A stretch of 64,000 nucleotides of DNA, taken from the NCBI RefSeq assembly GCF_013371465.1, contig NZ_JABWDU010000004.1:248001-312000 (forward strand), read 5' to 3'. Below the pieces are notes generated by a model, which did not search any database, was not told the DNA's origin, and was given only the letters and a program-made list of their open reading frames with translations. A program made the position numbers and the translations under genes. Below, piece by piece: positions 17,490 to 27,362 of the stretch. Origin of the DNA: Ensifer oleiphilus. GTDB taxonomy: Bacteria > Pseudomonadota > Alphaproteobacteria > Rhizobiales > Rhizobiaceae. Position 1 is the stretch's first letter, and each line of letters starts with the position of its first letter.

Positions 17490-20486
17490 ATGGCAAGGCA
17501 AGAGGCCAACGAGCAATTCCAGCTCACATCGTTTCTGGACGGCGCGAACGCCGCCTATATCGAGCAGCTCTATGCACGCTACGAAACGGATCCATCGTCC
17601 GTCTCGGCTGAATGGCAGGCCTTCTTCAAGGCACTGGCCGACAAGCCTGAAGACGTGGTGAAGGCCGCCAAGGGCGCCTCCTGGAAGAAGCCCAACTGGC
17701 CGATCGTCGCCAATGGCGAGCTGGTCTCCGCGCTCGACGGCGACTGGGGCACGGTCGAAAAGGTCATCGAGAAGAAGGTGAAGGCGAAGGCTGAAGAAGC
17801 CGCTGCCGCCACCGGAACCGCGGCGAGCGCTGCCGATATCCATCAGGCGACGCGCGATTCGGTTCGCGCCATCATGATGATCCGCGCCTATCGTGCGCGT
17901 GGCCACCTGCATGCCAAGCTCGATCCGCTCGGCCTTGCTGCCCCGGTCGATGACTACAACGAGCTTTCGCCCTCGAACTACGGGTTCGAGGAGAAGGATC
18001 TCGACCGCAAGATCTTCATCGACAACGTGCTCGGCCTCGAATACGCGACCATTCGCGAGATGGTCGAAATCCTCGAGCGCACCTATTGCTCGACGATCGG
18101 CGTCGAATTCATGCACATGTCCAACCCGGAAGAGAAGGGCTGGATCCAGGAGCGCATCGAAGGCCCGGACAAGGGCGTCGACTTCACGCCCGAAGGCAAG
18201 AAGGCGATCCTGCAGAAACTGATCGAGTCGGAAGGCTTCGAGCAGTTCATCGACGTCAAGTACAAGGGCACCAAGCGCTTCGGTCTCGACGGCGGCGAAT
18301 CGCTGATCCCGGCGCTCGAGCAGATCATCAAGCGCGGTGGCCAGGAAGGCCTGAAGGAAATCGTTCTCGGCATGGCCCACCGCGGCCGCCTGAACGTGCT
18401 GTCCCAGGTCATGGCAAAGCCGCATCGCGCCATCTTCCACGAATTCAAGGGCGGCTCCTACGCGCCTGACGACGTCGAAGGTTCGGGCGACGTGAAGTAC
18501 CACCTCGGCGCTTCCTCCGACCGCGAATTCGACGGCAACAAGGTTCACCTGTCGCTGACGGCCAACCCGTCGCACCTCGAAATCGTCAACCCTGTCGTCA
18601 TGGGCAAGGCCCGCGCCAAGCAGGATCAGATGGCGACCGTGTTCGAAGGCGACATCATCCCGCTGCGCGAACGCGCCAAGGTCATGCCGCTCTTGCTGCA
18701 CGGTGATGCGGCCTTTGCGGGCCAGGGCGTGATTGCCGAAATCCTCGGGCTGTCGGGCCTGCGCGGTCACCGCGTTGCCGGCACGGTCCACTTCATCATC
18801 AACAACCAGATCGGCTTCACCACCAATCCGGCCTTCTCGCGCTCGTCGCCTTATCCGTCGGATGTGGCCAAGATGATCGAGGCGCCGATTTTCCACGTCA
18901 ACGGCGACGATCCGGAAGCGGTGGTCTACGCGGCCAAGATCGCCACCGAATTCCGGATGAAGTTCCACAAGCCTGTCGTCATCGACATGTTCTGCTATCG
19001 CCGCTTCGGCCATAACGAAGGCGACGAGCCTGCGTTCACGCAGCCGAAGATGTACAAGGTCATCCGCGCCCACAAGACCGTCGTCCAGCTCTACTCCGAT
19101 CGCCTGGTCGCTGAGGGCTTGATGAGCGAAGGCGAAGTCGAAAAGATGAAGGCCGACTGGCGCGCCCATCTCGAGCAGGAGTTCGAGGCTGGCCAGTCCT
19201 ACAAGCCCAACAAGGCCGACTGGCTGGATGGCGTCTGGTCGGGCCTGCGTTCGGCTGACAACCAGGACGAACAGCGTCGCGGCAAGACCTCCGTGCCGAT
19301 GAAGCAGCTCAAGGAAATCGGCCGCAAGATCGCCGAGATCCCGGCGGGCTTCAACGCCCACCGCACGATCCAGCGCTTTATGGAAAACCGCGCCAACATG
19401 GTGACAACCGGCGAGGGGATCGACTGGGCGATGGCCGAAGCGCTGGCGTTCGGCACGCTCTGCGTCGAAGGCACCAAGATCCGCCTGTCCGGCCAGGACT
19501 GCGAACGCGGCACCTTCTCGCAGCGCCACTCGGTTCTTTACGATCAGCAGACCGAAGACCGCTACATCCCGCTCGCCAACCTCGCGCCGACCCAGGCCCG
19601 CTACGAAGTCATCAACTCGATGCTTTCGGAAGAGGCCGTGCTCGGTTTCGAATACGGCTATTCGCTGGCCCGTCCGAACGCGCTAACCCTCTGGGAAGCC
19701 CAGTTCGGCGACTTCGCCAACGGCGCACAGGTCGTGTTTGACCAGTTCGTCTCGTCGGGCGAACGCAAGTGGCTGCGCATGTCGGGCCTCGTCTGCCTGC
19801 TGCCGCACGGCTATGAAGGCCAGGGTCCGGAGCACTCGTCCGCCCGCCTCGAACGCTTCCTGCAGCTCTGCGCGGAAGACAACATGCAGGTCGCCAACGT
19901 CACGACGCCGGCGAACTACTTCCACATCCTGCGCCGCCAGGTGAAGCGCGACTTCCGCAAACCGCTGATCCTGATGACGCCGAAGTCGCTGTTGCGCCAC
20001 AAGCGTGCGGTTTCGAGCCTGTCGGAAATGGCCGGCGAAAGCTCGTTCCACCGTCTGCTGTGGGATGACGCCGAAGTCATCAAGGACGGCCCGATCAAGC
20101 TGCAGAAGGATTCCAAGATCCGTCGCGTCGTGCTCTGCTCCGGCAAGGTCTACTACGATCTGCTCGAAGAGCGCGAGAAGCGCGGTATCGACGACGTCTA
20201 CCTGCTGCGCGTCGAACAGCTCTATCCGTTCCCGGCCAAGGCGCTGATCAACGAGCTCAGCCGCTTCCGCAACGCGGAGATGGTCTGGTGCCAGGAAGAG
20301 CCGAAGAACATGGGCGCCTGGTCGTTTATCGACCCGTACCTGGAATGGGTGCTCGCCCATATCGACGCCAAGTATCAGCGCGTGCGCTACACCGGCCGTC
20401 CGGCTGCCGCATCGCCGGCAACGGGCCTGATGTCGAAGCACATGGCGCAGCTGGCCGCCTTCCTCGAGGACGCGCTGGGGGGCTGA
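17490..20486 (+). CDS. sucA: 2-oxoglutarate dehydrogenase E1 component
   Basis: 998 residues, the standard length for rhizobial SucA. It is the thiamine-diphosphate-dependent decarboxylase of the 2-oxoglutarate dehydrogenase complex. The N-terminal peripheral-subunit-binding-like helix contains [29 protein letters not shown], the thiamine-binding [13 protein letters not shown] and the [10 protein letters not shown] segment follow in order, and the C-terminal half has the transketolase-like domain ending [11 protein letters not shown]. An upstream in-frame extension (from 17418) exists, but [18 protein letters not shown] is the family's usual start. It is followed by sucB after about 60 bases. 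Confidence 0.96.
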   Translation: MARQEANEQFQLTSFLDGANAAYIEQLYARYETDPSSVSAEWQAFFKALADKPEDVVKAAKGASWKKPNWPIVANGELVSALDGDWGTVEKVIEKKVKAKAEEAAAATGTAASAADIHQATRDSVRAIMMIRAYRARGHLHAKLDPLGLAAPVDDYNELSPSNYGFEEKDLDRKIFIDNVLGLEYATIREMVEILERTYCSTIGVEFMHMSNPEEKGWIQERIEGPDKGVDFTPEGKKAILQKLIESEGFEQFIDVKYKGTKRFGLDGGESLIPALEQIIKRGGQEGLKEIVLGMAHRGRLNVLSQVMAKPHRAIFHEFKGGSYAPDDVEGSGDVKYHLGASSDREFDGNKVHLSLTANPSHLEIVNPVVMGKARAKQDQMATVFEGDIIPLRERAKVMPLLLHGDAAFAGQGVIAEILGLSGLRGHRVAGTVHFIINNQIGFTTNPAFSRSSPYPSDVAKMIEAPIFHVNGDDPEAVVYAAKIATEFRMKFHKPVVIDMFCYRRFGHNEGDEPAFTQPKMYKVIRAHKTVVQLYSDRLVAEGLMSEGEVEKMKADWRAHLEQEFEAGQSYKPNKADWLDGVWSGLRSADNQDEQRRGKTSVPMKQLKEIGRKIAEIPAGFNAHRTIQRFMENRANMVTTGEGIDWAMAEALAFGTLCVEGTKIRLSGQDCERGTFSQRHSVLYDQQTEDRYIPLANLAPTQARYEVINSMLSEEAVLGFEYGYSLARPNALTLWEAQFGDFANGAQVVFDQFVSSGERKWLRMSGLVCLLPHGYEGQGPEHSSARLERFLQLCAEDNMQVANVTTPANYFHILRRQVKRDFRKPLILMTPKSLLRHKRAVSSLSEMAGESSFHRLLWDDAEVIKDGPIKLQKDSKIRRVVLCSGKVYYDLLEEREKRGIDDVYLLRVEQLYPFPAKALINELSRFRNAEMVWCQEEPKNMGAWSFIDPYLEWVLAHIDAKYQRVRYTGRPAAASPATGLMSKHMAQLAAFLEDALGG

Positions 20487-20494
20487 TGCCCCCC
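20477..20494 (+). other. GC-only hairpin enclosing the sucA stop codon
   Basis: GGGGGGC at 20477-20483 and GCCCCCC at 20488-20494 pair perfectly. The 4-base loop, TGAT, holds the sucA stop codon. No T run follows. Confidence 0.5.
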
Positions 20495-20547
20495 TTGGCG
20501 ACGCGCCAATCGATAGAAACAGATACCTGATCAACGGAACAAAAATC

Positions 20548-21786
20548 ATGGCAACAGAAATCCGCGTTCCCACCCTTGGCGAATCCGTCAGCGAAGCGAC
20601 CGTCGGCACCTGGTTCAAGAAGGTCGGCGATGCCATCAAGGCAGACGAGCCGCTCTTGGAACTTGAAACCGACAAGGTGACGATCGAAGTTCCGGCTCCG
20701 TCTGCCGGCGTTCTCACCGAGATCGTTGCCCAGGCCGGCGAGACCGTCGGTCTCGGCGCGCTGCTCGGCCAGATCGCCGCTGGCGCTGGCGCTGCTGCCG
20801 CCGCTCCGGCTGCTGCAGCTGAAAAGAAGGCCGAGCCTGTAGCTGCCGCTCCGGCTGCCCAGCCCGCTGCTGCAGCGCCTGCCGCTTCCTCCATGCCGCC
20901 GGCACCGTCCGCCGGCAAGCTGCTTGCCGAAAACAACCTCTCGGCCGACCAGGTCGACGGTTCGGGCAAGCGCGGCCAGGTCTTGAAGGGTGACGTGCTT
21001 GCCGCCGTTGCCAAGGGCATTTCGGCCCCGGCCGCTTCCGAGCCGGTCAAGGTCCAGGCCCGGGCGCCGTCGACCACCGAGGACGTCGTTCGCGAAGAGC
21101 GCGTCAAGATGACTCGCCTGCGCCAGACGATCGCCCGTCGCCTCAAGGACGCGCAGAACACCGCCGCCATGCTCACCACCTATAACGAGGTGGACATGAG
21201 CGCGGTCATGAGCCTGCGCAACCGCTACAAGGACATCTTCGAGAAGAAGCACGGCGTGAAGCTCGGCTTCATGGGCTTCTTCACCAAGGCCGTCACCCAT
21301 GCGCTGAAGGAAATCCCGGCCGTCAACGCCGAGATCGATGGCACCGACGTCATCTACAAGAACTTCTGCCACATCGGCGTCGCCGTCGGCACCGACAAGG
21401 GTCTTGTCGTTCCTGTCGTTCGCGATGCCGACCAGATGTCGATCGCCGAGATCGAGAAGGACATCGGCCGCCTGGGCAAGCTTGCCCGCGATGGTCAGCT
21501 CTCCATGGCCGACATGCAGGGCGGCACCTTCACCATCTCCAACGGTGGCGTCTACGGTTCGCTGATGTCCTCGCCGATCCTGAATGCACCGCAGTCGGGC
21601 ATTCTCGGCATGCACAAGATCCAGGACCGTCCTGTCGTCGTCGGCGGCCAGATCGTTATCCGTCCGATGATGTACCTGGCGCTGTCCTACGACCACCGCA
21701 TGGTTGACGGCAAGGAAGCGGTTACCTTCCTCGTGCGCGTCAAGGACAGCCTCGAGGATCCGGAACGTCTGGTTCTCGACCTCTAG
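20548..21786 (+). CDS. sucB: Dihydrolipoamide succinyltransferase (E2 of 2-oxoglutarate dehydrogenase)
   Basis: 412 residues. The N-terminal lipoyl domain (residues 1-77) contains [14 protein letters not shown] with the lipoylated Lys43. An Ala/Pro-rich hinge follows (about 80-120). A peripheral-subunit-binding domain lies near 125-160 ([19 protein letters not shown]), and the catalytic acetyltransferase domain ends with [16 protein letters not shown], the HxxxDG active-site motif. It is 61 bases downstream of sucA and is followed by a GC-rich terminator. Confidence 0.97.
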   Translation: MATEIRVPTLGESVSEATVGTWFKKVGDAIKADEPLLELETDKVTIEVPAPSAGVLTEIVAQAGETVGLGALLGQIAAGAGAAAAAPAAAAEKKAEPVAAAPAAQPAAAAPAASSMPPAPSAGKLLAENNLSADQVDGSGKRGQVLKGDVLAAVAKGISAPAASEPVKVQARAPSTTEDVVREERVKMTRLRQTIARRLKDAQNTAAMLTTYNEVDMSAVMSLRNRYKDIFEKKHGVKLGFMGFFTKAVTHALKEIPAVNAEIDGTDVIYKNFCHIGVAVGTDKGLVVPVVRDADQMSIAEIEKDIGRLGKLARDGQLSMADMQGGTFTISNGGVYGSLMSSPILNAPQSGILGMHKIQDRPVVVGGQIVIRPMMYLALSYDHRMVDGKEAVTFLVRVKDSLEDPERLVLDL

Positions 21787-21807
21787 GGCTCGATCTCTAA
21801 GACAATG

Positions 21808-21840
21808 GCGGGGGCGCAAACGCAGCCCCCGCTTCCTTCT
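21808..21840 (+). terminator. Terminator-like hairpin after sucB
   Basis: GCGGGGGC and GCCCCCGC form an 8-bp stem with a 9-base loop that can itself extend (GC/GC). It is followed by TTCCTTCT, a weak pyrimidine tract. It lies about 20 bases after the sucB stop. Confidence 0.65.
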
Positions 21841-21866
21841 CAGGCCCGTTCATTCCGGATCGCGCG

Positions 21867-22256
21867 ATGTCGCTGGAACTGACCTATCTGCTCTGGAGCG
21901 CCGTGCTCGCCATCGTCTATGTGATGGCGCAGGCGGGTGCCTATCGGCTGCAGAATGGCATCATAGAGGCTGATACCAATCGCGATGTGACGTCCGAACC
22001 GAACGTCTTCACGGGACGGGCGACCAGGGCGCTGCGCAACTTTCATGAGACCTATCCGGTCTTCATTGCGCTTGCCGTGGTGATCGAGCTTTCCGGCCGA
22101 AGCGACGCGCTGACTCAATGGGGCGCGATGCTCTGGTTCTGGGCAAGGGTCGTCTATTTGCCGATTTACATTGGCGGTCTCGGGCTCATCCGCTCGGCCG
22201 TGTGGACGGTGTCTGCGGCCGGGCTGGTGCTGATGCTGGCAGGCAGTCTCGCCTAG
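21867..22256 (+). CDS. MAPEG-family membrane protein
   Basis: 129 residues, four predicted transmembrane helices (about 5-25, 60-80, 85-104 and 107-127). The family pattern is visible: N-terminal MSLELTYLLWSAVLAIVYV, then RATRALRNFHETYPVFIALA, the conserved RxxxNxxE-like segment of bacterial MAPEG proteins. Eukaryotic relatives are glutathione-dependent membrane enzymes, but bacterial members are mostly uncharacterised. It sits between sucB and a VOC-family gene, inside the sucB-lpdA interval. Confidence 0.85.
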   Translation: MSLELTYLLWSAVLAIVYVMAQAGAYRLQNGIIEADTNRDVTSEPNVFTGRATRALRNFHETYPVFIALAVVIELSGRSDALTQWGAMLWFWARVVYLPIYIGGLGLIRSAVWTVSAAGLVLMLAGSLA

Positions 22257-22304
22257 TTTGTTTTTAGGCATTTCCTGGAAATGCTCTGGACGGAGGAGTA
22301 CGAC

Positions 22305-22730
22305 ATGGCATTCGGGTCCGACGTACCGCCTATCCAGGCCCACATCTGCGTCAGGGACGGGCTGGCCGCCATCGCCTTCTACGAGAAGGCTTTCGGCGCG
22401 GTGAACACCTTTCAGCAGATGGCGGAAGACGGCAAGCGGGTGATGCACGCCAACCTTTCGCTGTTTCGTGGCGAGGTGATGCTGCACGACGAGTTTCCCG
22501 AATTCGGTGGCAGCATGCTGTCGCCACTGACAATTGGCGGCACCGGCGTCGCGATCAGCATCAACCTGCCCGAAGCCGGCGATGTCGATGCGGCTTTTGA
22601 GCGGGCGACGGCCGCCGGGGCATCGACAGTGCTGGAGCCGCAGGATACGTTCTGGCAGGCGCGGTATGCGCGCATCAGGGATCCCTTCGGCCACGTCTGG
22701 GCCTTCAACGCACCGGTCGCACACTCATGA
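22305..22730 (+). CDS. VOC-superfamily (glyoxalase/PhnB-like) protein
   Basis: 141 residues from the ATG at 22305, which has GGAGGAG seven bases upstream; a longer frame from 22281 lacks such a site. The two beta-alpha-beta-beta-beta modules of the VOC fold are seen: PPIQAHICVRDGLAAIAFYE at the start and ARIRDPFGHVWAFNAP at the end. The latter is the typical closing motif of PhnB-like glyoxalase/bleomycin-resistance relatives. The substrate is unknown. Its stop overlaps the start of the next gene by four bases (ATGA), so the pair is translationally coupled. Confidence 0.85.
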   Translation: MAFGSDVPPIQAHICVRDGLAAIAFYEKAFGAVNTFQQMAEDGKRVMHANLSLFRGEVMLHDEFPEFGGSMLSPLTIGGTGVAISINLPEAGDVDAAFERATAAGASTVLEPQDTFWQARYARIRDPFGHVWAFNAPVAHS

Positions 22731-23368
22731 GCCAACACCTTCTCGAACTTGCATCGCTGATGGCAATCTTTTCCTTCGCCATCGTTTCGCCCGGTGCCGA
22801 TCTGGCGATGGTCATGCGCCAATCGATCGTCCATGGCCGCCGTCCGGCGATCATCACGTCGTTTGGCATCGGCACCTCGCTGATGTTTCACGTCACCTAT
22901 ACGATCCTCGGTCTCGGGCTGATCATTTCGCAGTCGATCTACCTGTTCAACATCGTCAAATGGTGCGGCGTCGCTTACCTGATCTATATCGGCATCAAGG
23001 CGCTCAGGGCCGGGCAGACGGAGATTTCCGTCGATGCCGCCCCGTCGGGCGAGCCCGCGAAAAGCCAGTCGGCGGCTAAGGCGTTCGGCCTTGGCTTTGC
23101 CGCCAATGCGCTCAATCCGAAGCCGGTGTTCTTCTTCCTGTCGATCTTCTCGACGGTGGTTCACGCCCACACGCCGATCATGATCAAGTTCGGCTACGGC
23201 CTGGTGATGGCGACCTGCCTGATTGCGTGGTTCGTCGGCGTCAGCCTGTTCATGACCACGCCGCGCATGCGGGCTGCCTTCACACGGGCCAGCAAGTGGA
23301 TCGACCGCGCCAGCGGCCTGGTGTTCATCGCGCTCGGCATTAAGCTCGCGACGGAGAAGGCTGCCTGA
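22727..23368 (+). CDS. LysE/RhtB-family amino-acid exporter
   Basis: 213 residues with six predicted transmembrane helices. The family signature near the N-terminus is FAIVSPGADLAMVMRQSI, a PGA variant of the usual PGP motif, and the GLGFAANALNPKPVFFFLSI segment matches the second signature. Members export amino acids such as lysine, threonine or homoserine lactone; the substrate here is not known. It overlaps the VOC gene by ATGA and precedes a small secreted protein by two bases, so it is within one operon. Confidence 0.88.
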   Translation: MSQHLLELASLMAIFSFAIVSPGADLAMVMRQSIVHGRRPAIITSFGIGTSLMFHVTYTILGLGLIISQSIYLFNIVKWCGVAYLIYIGIKALRAGQTEISVDAAPSGEPAKSQSAAKAFGLGFAANALNPKPVFFFLSIFSTVVHAHTPIMIKFGYGLVMATCLIAWFVGVSLFMTTPRMRAAFTRASKWIDRASGLVFIALGIKLATEKAA

Positions 23369-23370
23369 TC

Positions 23371-23874
23371 ATGGTCATTGCCCATTGCCTGATCGTTGCT
23401 GCACTTGGCGTCTTGACTGCCACGCCGGCGCTTGGCGCGGAGTGCAGTCAGGCGCGCGCCATCTACGGCGACCGCGATGGGGGATACGAGCTGCGCTTCG
23501 AGCCGGTGGGATCGGAAAGTGCGGTGACGAGCAATCATTTCAAGATCGCCGTCCTGAAACCGGGTCTGCTGCTCGATGGCGTCGTCATGCCATCGGGTGA
23601 GCCGGAGCGCGCGACTGGCATCGTCATGCACGAGTGCCCGACCGGAGACGTCACCGGCGAAGAGCTCCGCAAATGCACTGTCTGGCAGGGGCCGGTCTAT
23701 TCCGTCGACAAGGTCGGCGCGATCACCGAGATCCCGCCCGAAACCGCGCCGGCGGCGCACCAGATCCTGCTTCCCGATTTCGGCCCCGCCCTTCGTGCTT
23801 CGAGCGCCTGGGGCAAGGGCAAGGCGGAGGTTGACAGCTGGGACGCCTTTACCCTCAAGGGGTGCGCCGCATGA
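23371..23874 (+). CDS. Secreted protein of unknown function
   Basis: 167 residues. The N-terminus MVIAHCLIVAALGVLTATPA followed by LGAECS is a Sec signal peptide with probable cleavage after ALGA. Four Cys residues in the mature part (AECSQ, HECPTG, RKCTVW, KGCAA) could form two disulfides, as expected for a periplasmic protein. I do not recognise the family. It begins two bases after the LysE-type gene and overlaps the SDR gene at its stop codon. Confidence 0.75.
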   Translation: MVIAHCLIVAALGVLTATPALGAECSQARAIYGDRDGGYELRFEPVGSESAVTSNHFKIAVLKPGLLLDGVVMPSGEPERATGIVMHECPTGDVTGEELRKCTVWQGPVYSVDKVGAITEIPPETAPAAHQILLPDFGPALRASSAWGKGKAEVDSWDAFTLKGCAA

Positions 23875-24623
23875 GGGAAGCGCCCGTCGTTCTCGTCACC
23901 GGCGGCAGCCGTGGCATCGGGGCAGCCGTCTGCCTCGGTGCTGCCAAAGCCGGCTGGTCCGTCGCCGTGAACTACGCATCGAACGCTCAAGCCGCCGACG
24001 CGGTTGTCGCCGCGATCCGGCAGGGCGGCGGTTCGGCGATTGCGGTCAGGGGCGACGTCGGGTCTGATACTGATATCAAGTCAATCTTTGCCGCCGTCGA
24101 TAAGGCCTTCGGCCGGCTCGACGGTCTGGTCAACAATGCCGGCATCGTCGGCCCCACCCAGCGCGTCGACGAAATGTCGGTCGAGCGGCTGGAGCGGATG
24201 TTCCGCATCAATGTGACGGGCTCCATCCTGTGCGCGGGCGAAGCGGTTCGCCGCATGTCGACGCGCCATGGCGGCAAGGGCGGCGTCATCGTCAATATCT
24301 CGTCGGTTGCGGCCGAACTCGGCTCGCCGGCGCAATATGTCGACTATGCCGCCTCGAAGGGCGCGATCGACACGTTCACGATCGGTCTTGCGCGCGAAGT
24401 CGCGACCGAGGGCGTGCGCGTGAACGCGGTTCGCCCGGGGATCATCGATACTGAAATCCACGCGTCCGGCGGCCTGCCGGACCGGGCACGCGATCTCGCG
24501 TCAACCATCCCCGTCCAGCGACCCGGCACGGCCGAGGAAGTGGCGGATGCGGTTCTTTACCTCCTATCCGATAAGGCAACTTACGTGACGGGAGCCATTC
24601 TCAATGTCAGCGGCGGACGGTAA
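23871..24623 (+). CDS. Short-chain dehydrogenase/reductase
   Basis: 250 residues, the classical SDR length. The cofactor motif VLVTGGSRGIGAAV is at residues 7-20, NNAG at 88-91, the catalytic Ser at 144-145 (NISSVA), and Tyr159-Lys163 in VDYAASKGAID. The substrate is unknown; the NAD(P)-binding region has no acidic residue at the end of strand 2 (NYASN), which favours NADP. The ATG overlaps the preceding stop codon, and an upstream in-frame GTG is a less likely start. It is followed by lpdA after about 25 bases. Confidence 0.92.
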   Translation: MREAPVVLVTGGSRGIGAAVCLGAAKAGWSVAVNYASNAQAADAVVAAIRQGGGSAIAVRGDVGSDTDIKSIFAAVDKAFGRLDGLVNNAGIVGPTQRVDEMSVERLERMFRINVTGSILCAGEAVRRMSTRHGGKGGVIVNISSVAAELGSPAQYVDYAASKGAIDTFTIGLAREVATEGVRVNAVRPGIIDTEIHASGGLPDRARDLASTIPVQRPGTAEEVADAVLYLLSDKATYVTGAILNVSGGR

Positions 24624-24647
24624 CCGTCCTGAAGGAAGGATAATCCA

Positions 24648-26054
24648 ATGGCTTATGATCTCATCGTTATCGGCAGCGGCCCGGGCGGCTACGTCTGCGC
24701 TATCAAGGCGGCCCAGCTCGGCCTGAAGGTCGGCGTCGTCGAAAAGCGCGCCACCTACGGCGGCACCTGCCTCAACATCGGCTGCATCCCGTCGAAAGCG
24801 CTGCTGCACGCTTCGGAAATGTTCCACCAGGCCGGTCATGGCCTGGATACGCTTGGCGTCGAAGTCGGCGCGCCGAAGCTCAATCTGGCAAAGATGATGG
24901 CGCACAAGGATGCGACCGTTAAGGCCAACGTCGAGGGCGTTTCCTTCCTGTTCAAGAAAAACAAGATCGACGGCATCCAGGGCACCGGCAAGGTGCTCGG
25001 CCAGGGCAAGGTCTCGGTGACCAACGACAAGGGCGAGGAACAGATCCTCGAAACCAAGAATATCGTCATCGCCACCGGCTCCGACGTTGCCGGCATTCCA
25101 GGCGTTCAGGTCGATATCGACGAGAAGGTGATCATCTCGTCCACCGGCGGCATTGCGCTCGAAAAGGTGCCGGGCAACATGATCGTCGTCGGCGGCGGCG
25201 TCATCGGTCTCGAACTCGGCTCGGTCTGGGCCCGTCTCGGCGCCAAGGTGACCGTGGTCGAATATCTCGACGCGATCCTCGGCGGCATGGACGGCGAAGT
25301 CTCCAAGCAGTTCCAGCGCATGCTCGCCAAGCAGGGGATGGAATTCAAGCTCGGCGCCAAGGTGACCGGCGTCGTCAAGGACGGCAAGGGCGCCAAGGTG
25401 ACATTCGAACCGGTCAAGGGTGGTGACGCCGTCACGCTCGACGCCGATGTCGTGCTGATCGCCACCGGCCGCAAGCCCTACACCGAAGGCCTCGGCCTTG
25501 CCGAAGCCGGCGTCGTCATGGACCCGCGCGGCCGCGTCGAGATCGACAATCACTTCCAGACCAGCGTTGCCGGCATCTATGCCATCGGCGACGTCGTGCG
25601 CGGCCCGATGCTGGCGCACAAGGCCGAAGACGAGGGCGTTGCGGTTGCCGAAATCCTCGCGGGCCAGGCCGGCCACGTCAACTATGATGTCATTCCGGGC
25701 GTCGTCTACACCCAGCCGGAAGTGGCTTCCGTCGGCAAGACCGAGGAAGAGCTGAAGGCTGCAGGCATCGCCTACAAGGTCGGCAAGTTCCCGTTCACTG
25801 CCAACGGGCGCGCGCGGGCGATGCAGGCGACCGACGGCTTCGTCAAGATCCTTGCCGACAAGGAAACCGACAGGGTTCTCGGCGGCCATATCGTCGGCTT
25901 CGGCGCCGGCGAAATGATCCACGAGATCGCCGTTCTGATGGAATTCGGCGGTTCGTCGGAAGATCTCGGCCGCACCTGCCACGCACACCCGACCATGTCG
26001 GAAGCGGTCAAGGAAGCGGCGCTGTCGACTTTCTTCAAGCCGATCCATATGTGA
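24648..26054 (+). CDS. lpdA: Dihydrolipoamide dehydrogenase (E3)
   Basis: 468 residues. It reoxidises the lipoyl group of E2 with FAD and NAD. The FAD motif LIVIGSGPGGYVCAI is at residues 5-19. The redox disulfide is Cys41-Cys46 in GGTCLNIGCIPSKALL. The NAD domain has IVVGGGVIGLELGSVW, and the dimer-interface catalytic His is in CHAHPTMSEAVKEAA near the C-terminus. Its position downstream of sucAB indicates that it serves the 2-oxoglutarate dehydrogenase complex, although small genes lie between. An AAGGAAGG site precedes the ATG. Confidence 0.97.
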   Translation: MAYDLIVIGSGPGGYVCAIKAAQLGLKVGVVEKRATYGGTCLNIGCIPSKALLHASEMFHQAGHGLDTLGVEVGAPKLNLAKMMAHKDATVKANVEGVSFLFKKNKIDGIQGTGKVLGQGKVSVTNDKGEEQILETKNIVIATGSDVAGIPGVQVDIDEKVIISSTGGIALEKVPGNMIVVGGGVIGLELGSVWARLGAKVTVVEYLDAILGGMDGEVSKQFQRMLAKQGMEFKLGAKVTGVVKDGKGAKVTFEPVKGGDAVTLDADVVLIATGRKPYTEGLGLAEAGVVMDPRGRVEIDNHFQTSVAGIYAIGDVVRGPMLAHKAEDEGVAVAEILAGQAGHVNYDVIPGVVYTQPEVASVGKTEEELKAAGIAYKVGKFPFTANGRARAMQATDGFVKILADKETDRVLGGHIVGFGAGEMIHEIAVLMEFGGSSEDLGRTCHAHPTMSEAVKEAALSTFFKPIHM

Positions 26055-26062
26055 CGATTTGG

Positions 26063-26092
26063 CAGGGGGCTGCGACAAGCGGCCCCCTGTTC
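26063..26092 (+). terminator. Terminator-like hairpin after lpdA
   Basis: CAGGGGGC and GCCCCCTG form an 8-bp stem with an 11-base loop, followed by TTCC. It lies nine bases after the lpdA stop. Confidence 0.6.
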
Positions 26093-26213
26093 CGCGCCTT
26101 CATTCGGCGCGATCATCGACCTCACGCGCTTGCGACGGAGAACCGTCGCTTCGGGCCATGCGCAATTCCGGCACCTTGTCCTGGAGTTGCTGTCGCTGCC
26201 GCCACGAGGGATC

Positions 26214-26693
26214 ATGAAGCCAAGACCCGCCACAGTTGTTCTGCCGAACCCGCACCTGCCAGAGGCCGATTGGGCCGATCGCTTCGAGCTTGCCCTGAAC
26301 GGAAAGGGGCTGACGGCGATCGAGGCCGCCGAGCGCTCGCTTGGCAATTCGCCTTCCTGGGTGAGCGGTTTGCTTGCGCTGCGCAACCGGCTGGTGTCGG
26401 TGGTCGGCCTGAAGACCGAGGCACCGTCCCCGGGCAAGTATGGCCTGATCGGGCCGTTCCCTGTCTTGTCCCAAAACGACGACGAGGTCGTGCTCGGCTT
26501 CAACGATGCCCATCTCGATTTTCGCATCGTCGTCGATGTCAGGGCGGGTTCGGCCGTCAACCAGATCGTCGGCATGACGACGCTGATCCGGCGCCACAGC
26601 ACGCTCGGGCGCGTTTATCTCGCGGCGGTCATGCCGTTTCACAAGGTGATCGTGCCGACGATGCTGGCGGGCGCGGCAGGCCGCCAGGGTTGA
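26214..26693 (+). CDS. DUF2867-family protein
   Basis: 159 residues from the ATG at 26214, which is preceded by GAGGG; a longer in-frame start has no good site. The visible core is typical of the DUF2867 family: a WADRFELAL-like N-terminal segment, a GLIGPFPVLSQNDDEVVLGF strand pair, HLDFRIVVDV, and a C-terminal YLAAVMPFHKVIVPTMLAGA. The function is unknown. It stands alone, converges on the TetR gene with only five bases between the stops, and follows the lpdA terminator. Confidence 0.75.
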   Translation: MKPRPATVVLPNPHLPEADWADRFELALNGKGLTAIEAAERSLGNSPSWVSGLLALRNRLVSVVGLKTEAPSPGKYGLIGPFPVLSQNDDEVVLGFNDAHLDFRIVVDVRAGSAVNQIVGMTTLIRRHSTLGRVYLAAVMPFHKVIVPTMLAGAAGRQG

Positions 26694-26698
26694 GCGCA

Positions 26699-27295
26699 TC
26701 AGCTTTGGCCGGGTGCCTTCAATCCTGATAGAAGCAGGTCGAGATTGCCGATGGCCTTGGCGAGGCGCGGGGCGGGGTCGGTGGCTTCTGCAATCCAGAG
26801 TGCCGCATCGACAAGGGCGCCATTGATCATGTGCGCCAGGGTCTCGGCATCCCCCTCGCGGACCACGCCATCTGCCATCATCGCGGCGAGCCTTGCGGTC
26901 AAAGAAGTGTGGCACGCGCGCCTGCTCGTTTCCAGATAATCCGGTCCGAGAAACGTTGGCGCATCCTTCAGGACAATCCTCTGAATGTCAGGTTCGAGTG
27001 CCGTCTCGAGATAGAGCCGGCATCGCCGGACGAAACCTGCCCAGAGGTCCAGCGTCGCGGATGCGGCGTTGAGCCTTTCATCCATTTCAGCATCCATGGT
27101 CGAAACAACCGCGCGCAGCAGGCCCTTCTTGTCACCGAAATGATGGTAGAGCGCGCCGCGCGTCAGGCCCGCGGCAGCGGTCAGGTCGTCCATCGAGGTC
27201 TCGGCATAGCCCAGACGACCGAAAGCCTCGCGTGCGGCCGTGATCAGCTTTCCTCGCGTCTCTTCGATCATGTCGCTGCGCGCCCGCCGTGCCAT
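26699..27295 (-). CDS. TetR-family transcriptional regulator
   Basis: 198 residues. The N-terminal helix-turn-helix domain (about 8-55) is clear: RGKLITAAREAFGRLGYAET, then MDDLTAAAGLTRGALYHHFG, the canonical TetR recognition helix. The C-terminal ligand-binding domain is all-helical and of the TetR_C_33-like type (WAGFVRRCRLYLETALEP, then DIQRIVLKDAPTFLG). The start at 27295 is chosen for its GGAGG site. The gene diverges from an MFS transporter, and three tandem palindromes lie in the 123 bases between them, so autorepression and control of the transporter are likely. The ligand is unknown. Confidence 0.93.
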   Translation of the reverse strand: MARRARSDMIEETRGKLITAAREAFGRLGYAETSMDDLTAAAGLTRGALYHHFGDKKGLLRAVVSTMDAEMDERLNAASATLDLWAGFVRRCRLYLETALEPDIQRIVLKDAPTFLGPDYLETSRRACHTSLTARLAAMMADGVVREGDAETLAHMINGALVDAALWIAEATDPAPRLAKAIGNLDLLLSGLKAPGQS

Positions 27296-27311
27296 CGATC
27301 CCTCCAAGTTA

Positions 27312-27328
27312 ACATACGTCTCGTATGT
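27312..27328. promoter_or_regulatory. TetR operator-like palindrome 1
   Basis: ACATACG-TCT-CGTATGT is a perfect 7-bp inverted repeat with a 3-base spacer. It is the best of three similar 17-bp sites between the TetR gene and the MFS gene, and it lies nearest the TetR start. Confidence 0.7.
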
Positions 27329-27334
27329 CAATTG

Positions 27335-27351
27335 ACATGCAAGACGTATGT
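27335..27351. promoter_or_regulatory. TetR operator-like palindrome 2
   Basis: ACATGCA-AGA-CGTATGT has the same 17-bp layout, with a perfect right half-site and a degenerate left one. It overlaps the spacer of a possible promoter for the MFS gene, TTGACA at 27332-27337 and TATCTC at 27355-27360, 17 bases apart. Confidence 0.6.
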
Positions 27352-27362
27352 CAATATCTCTC

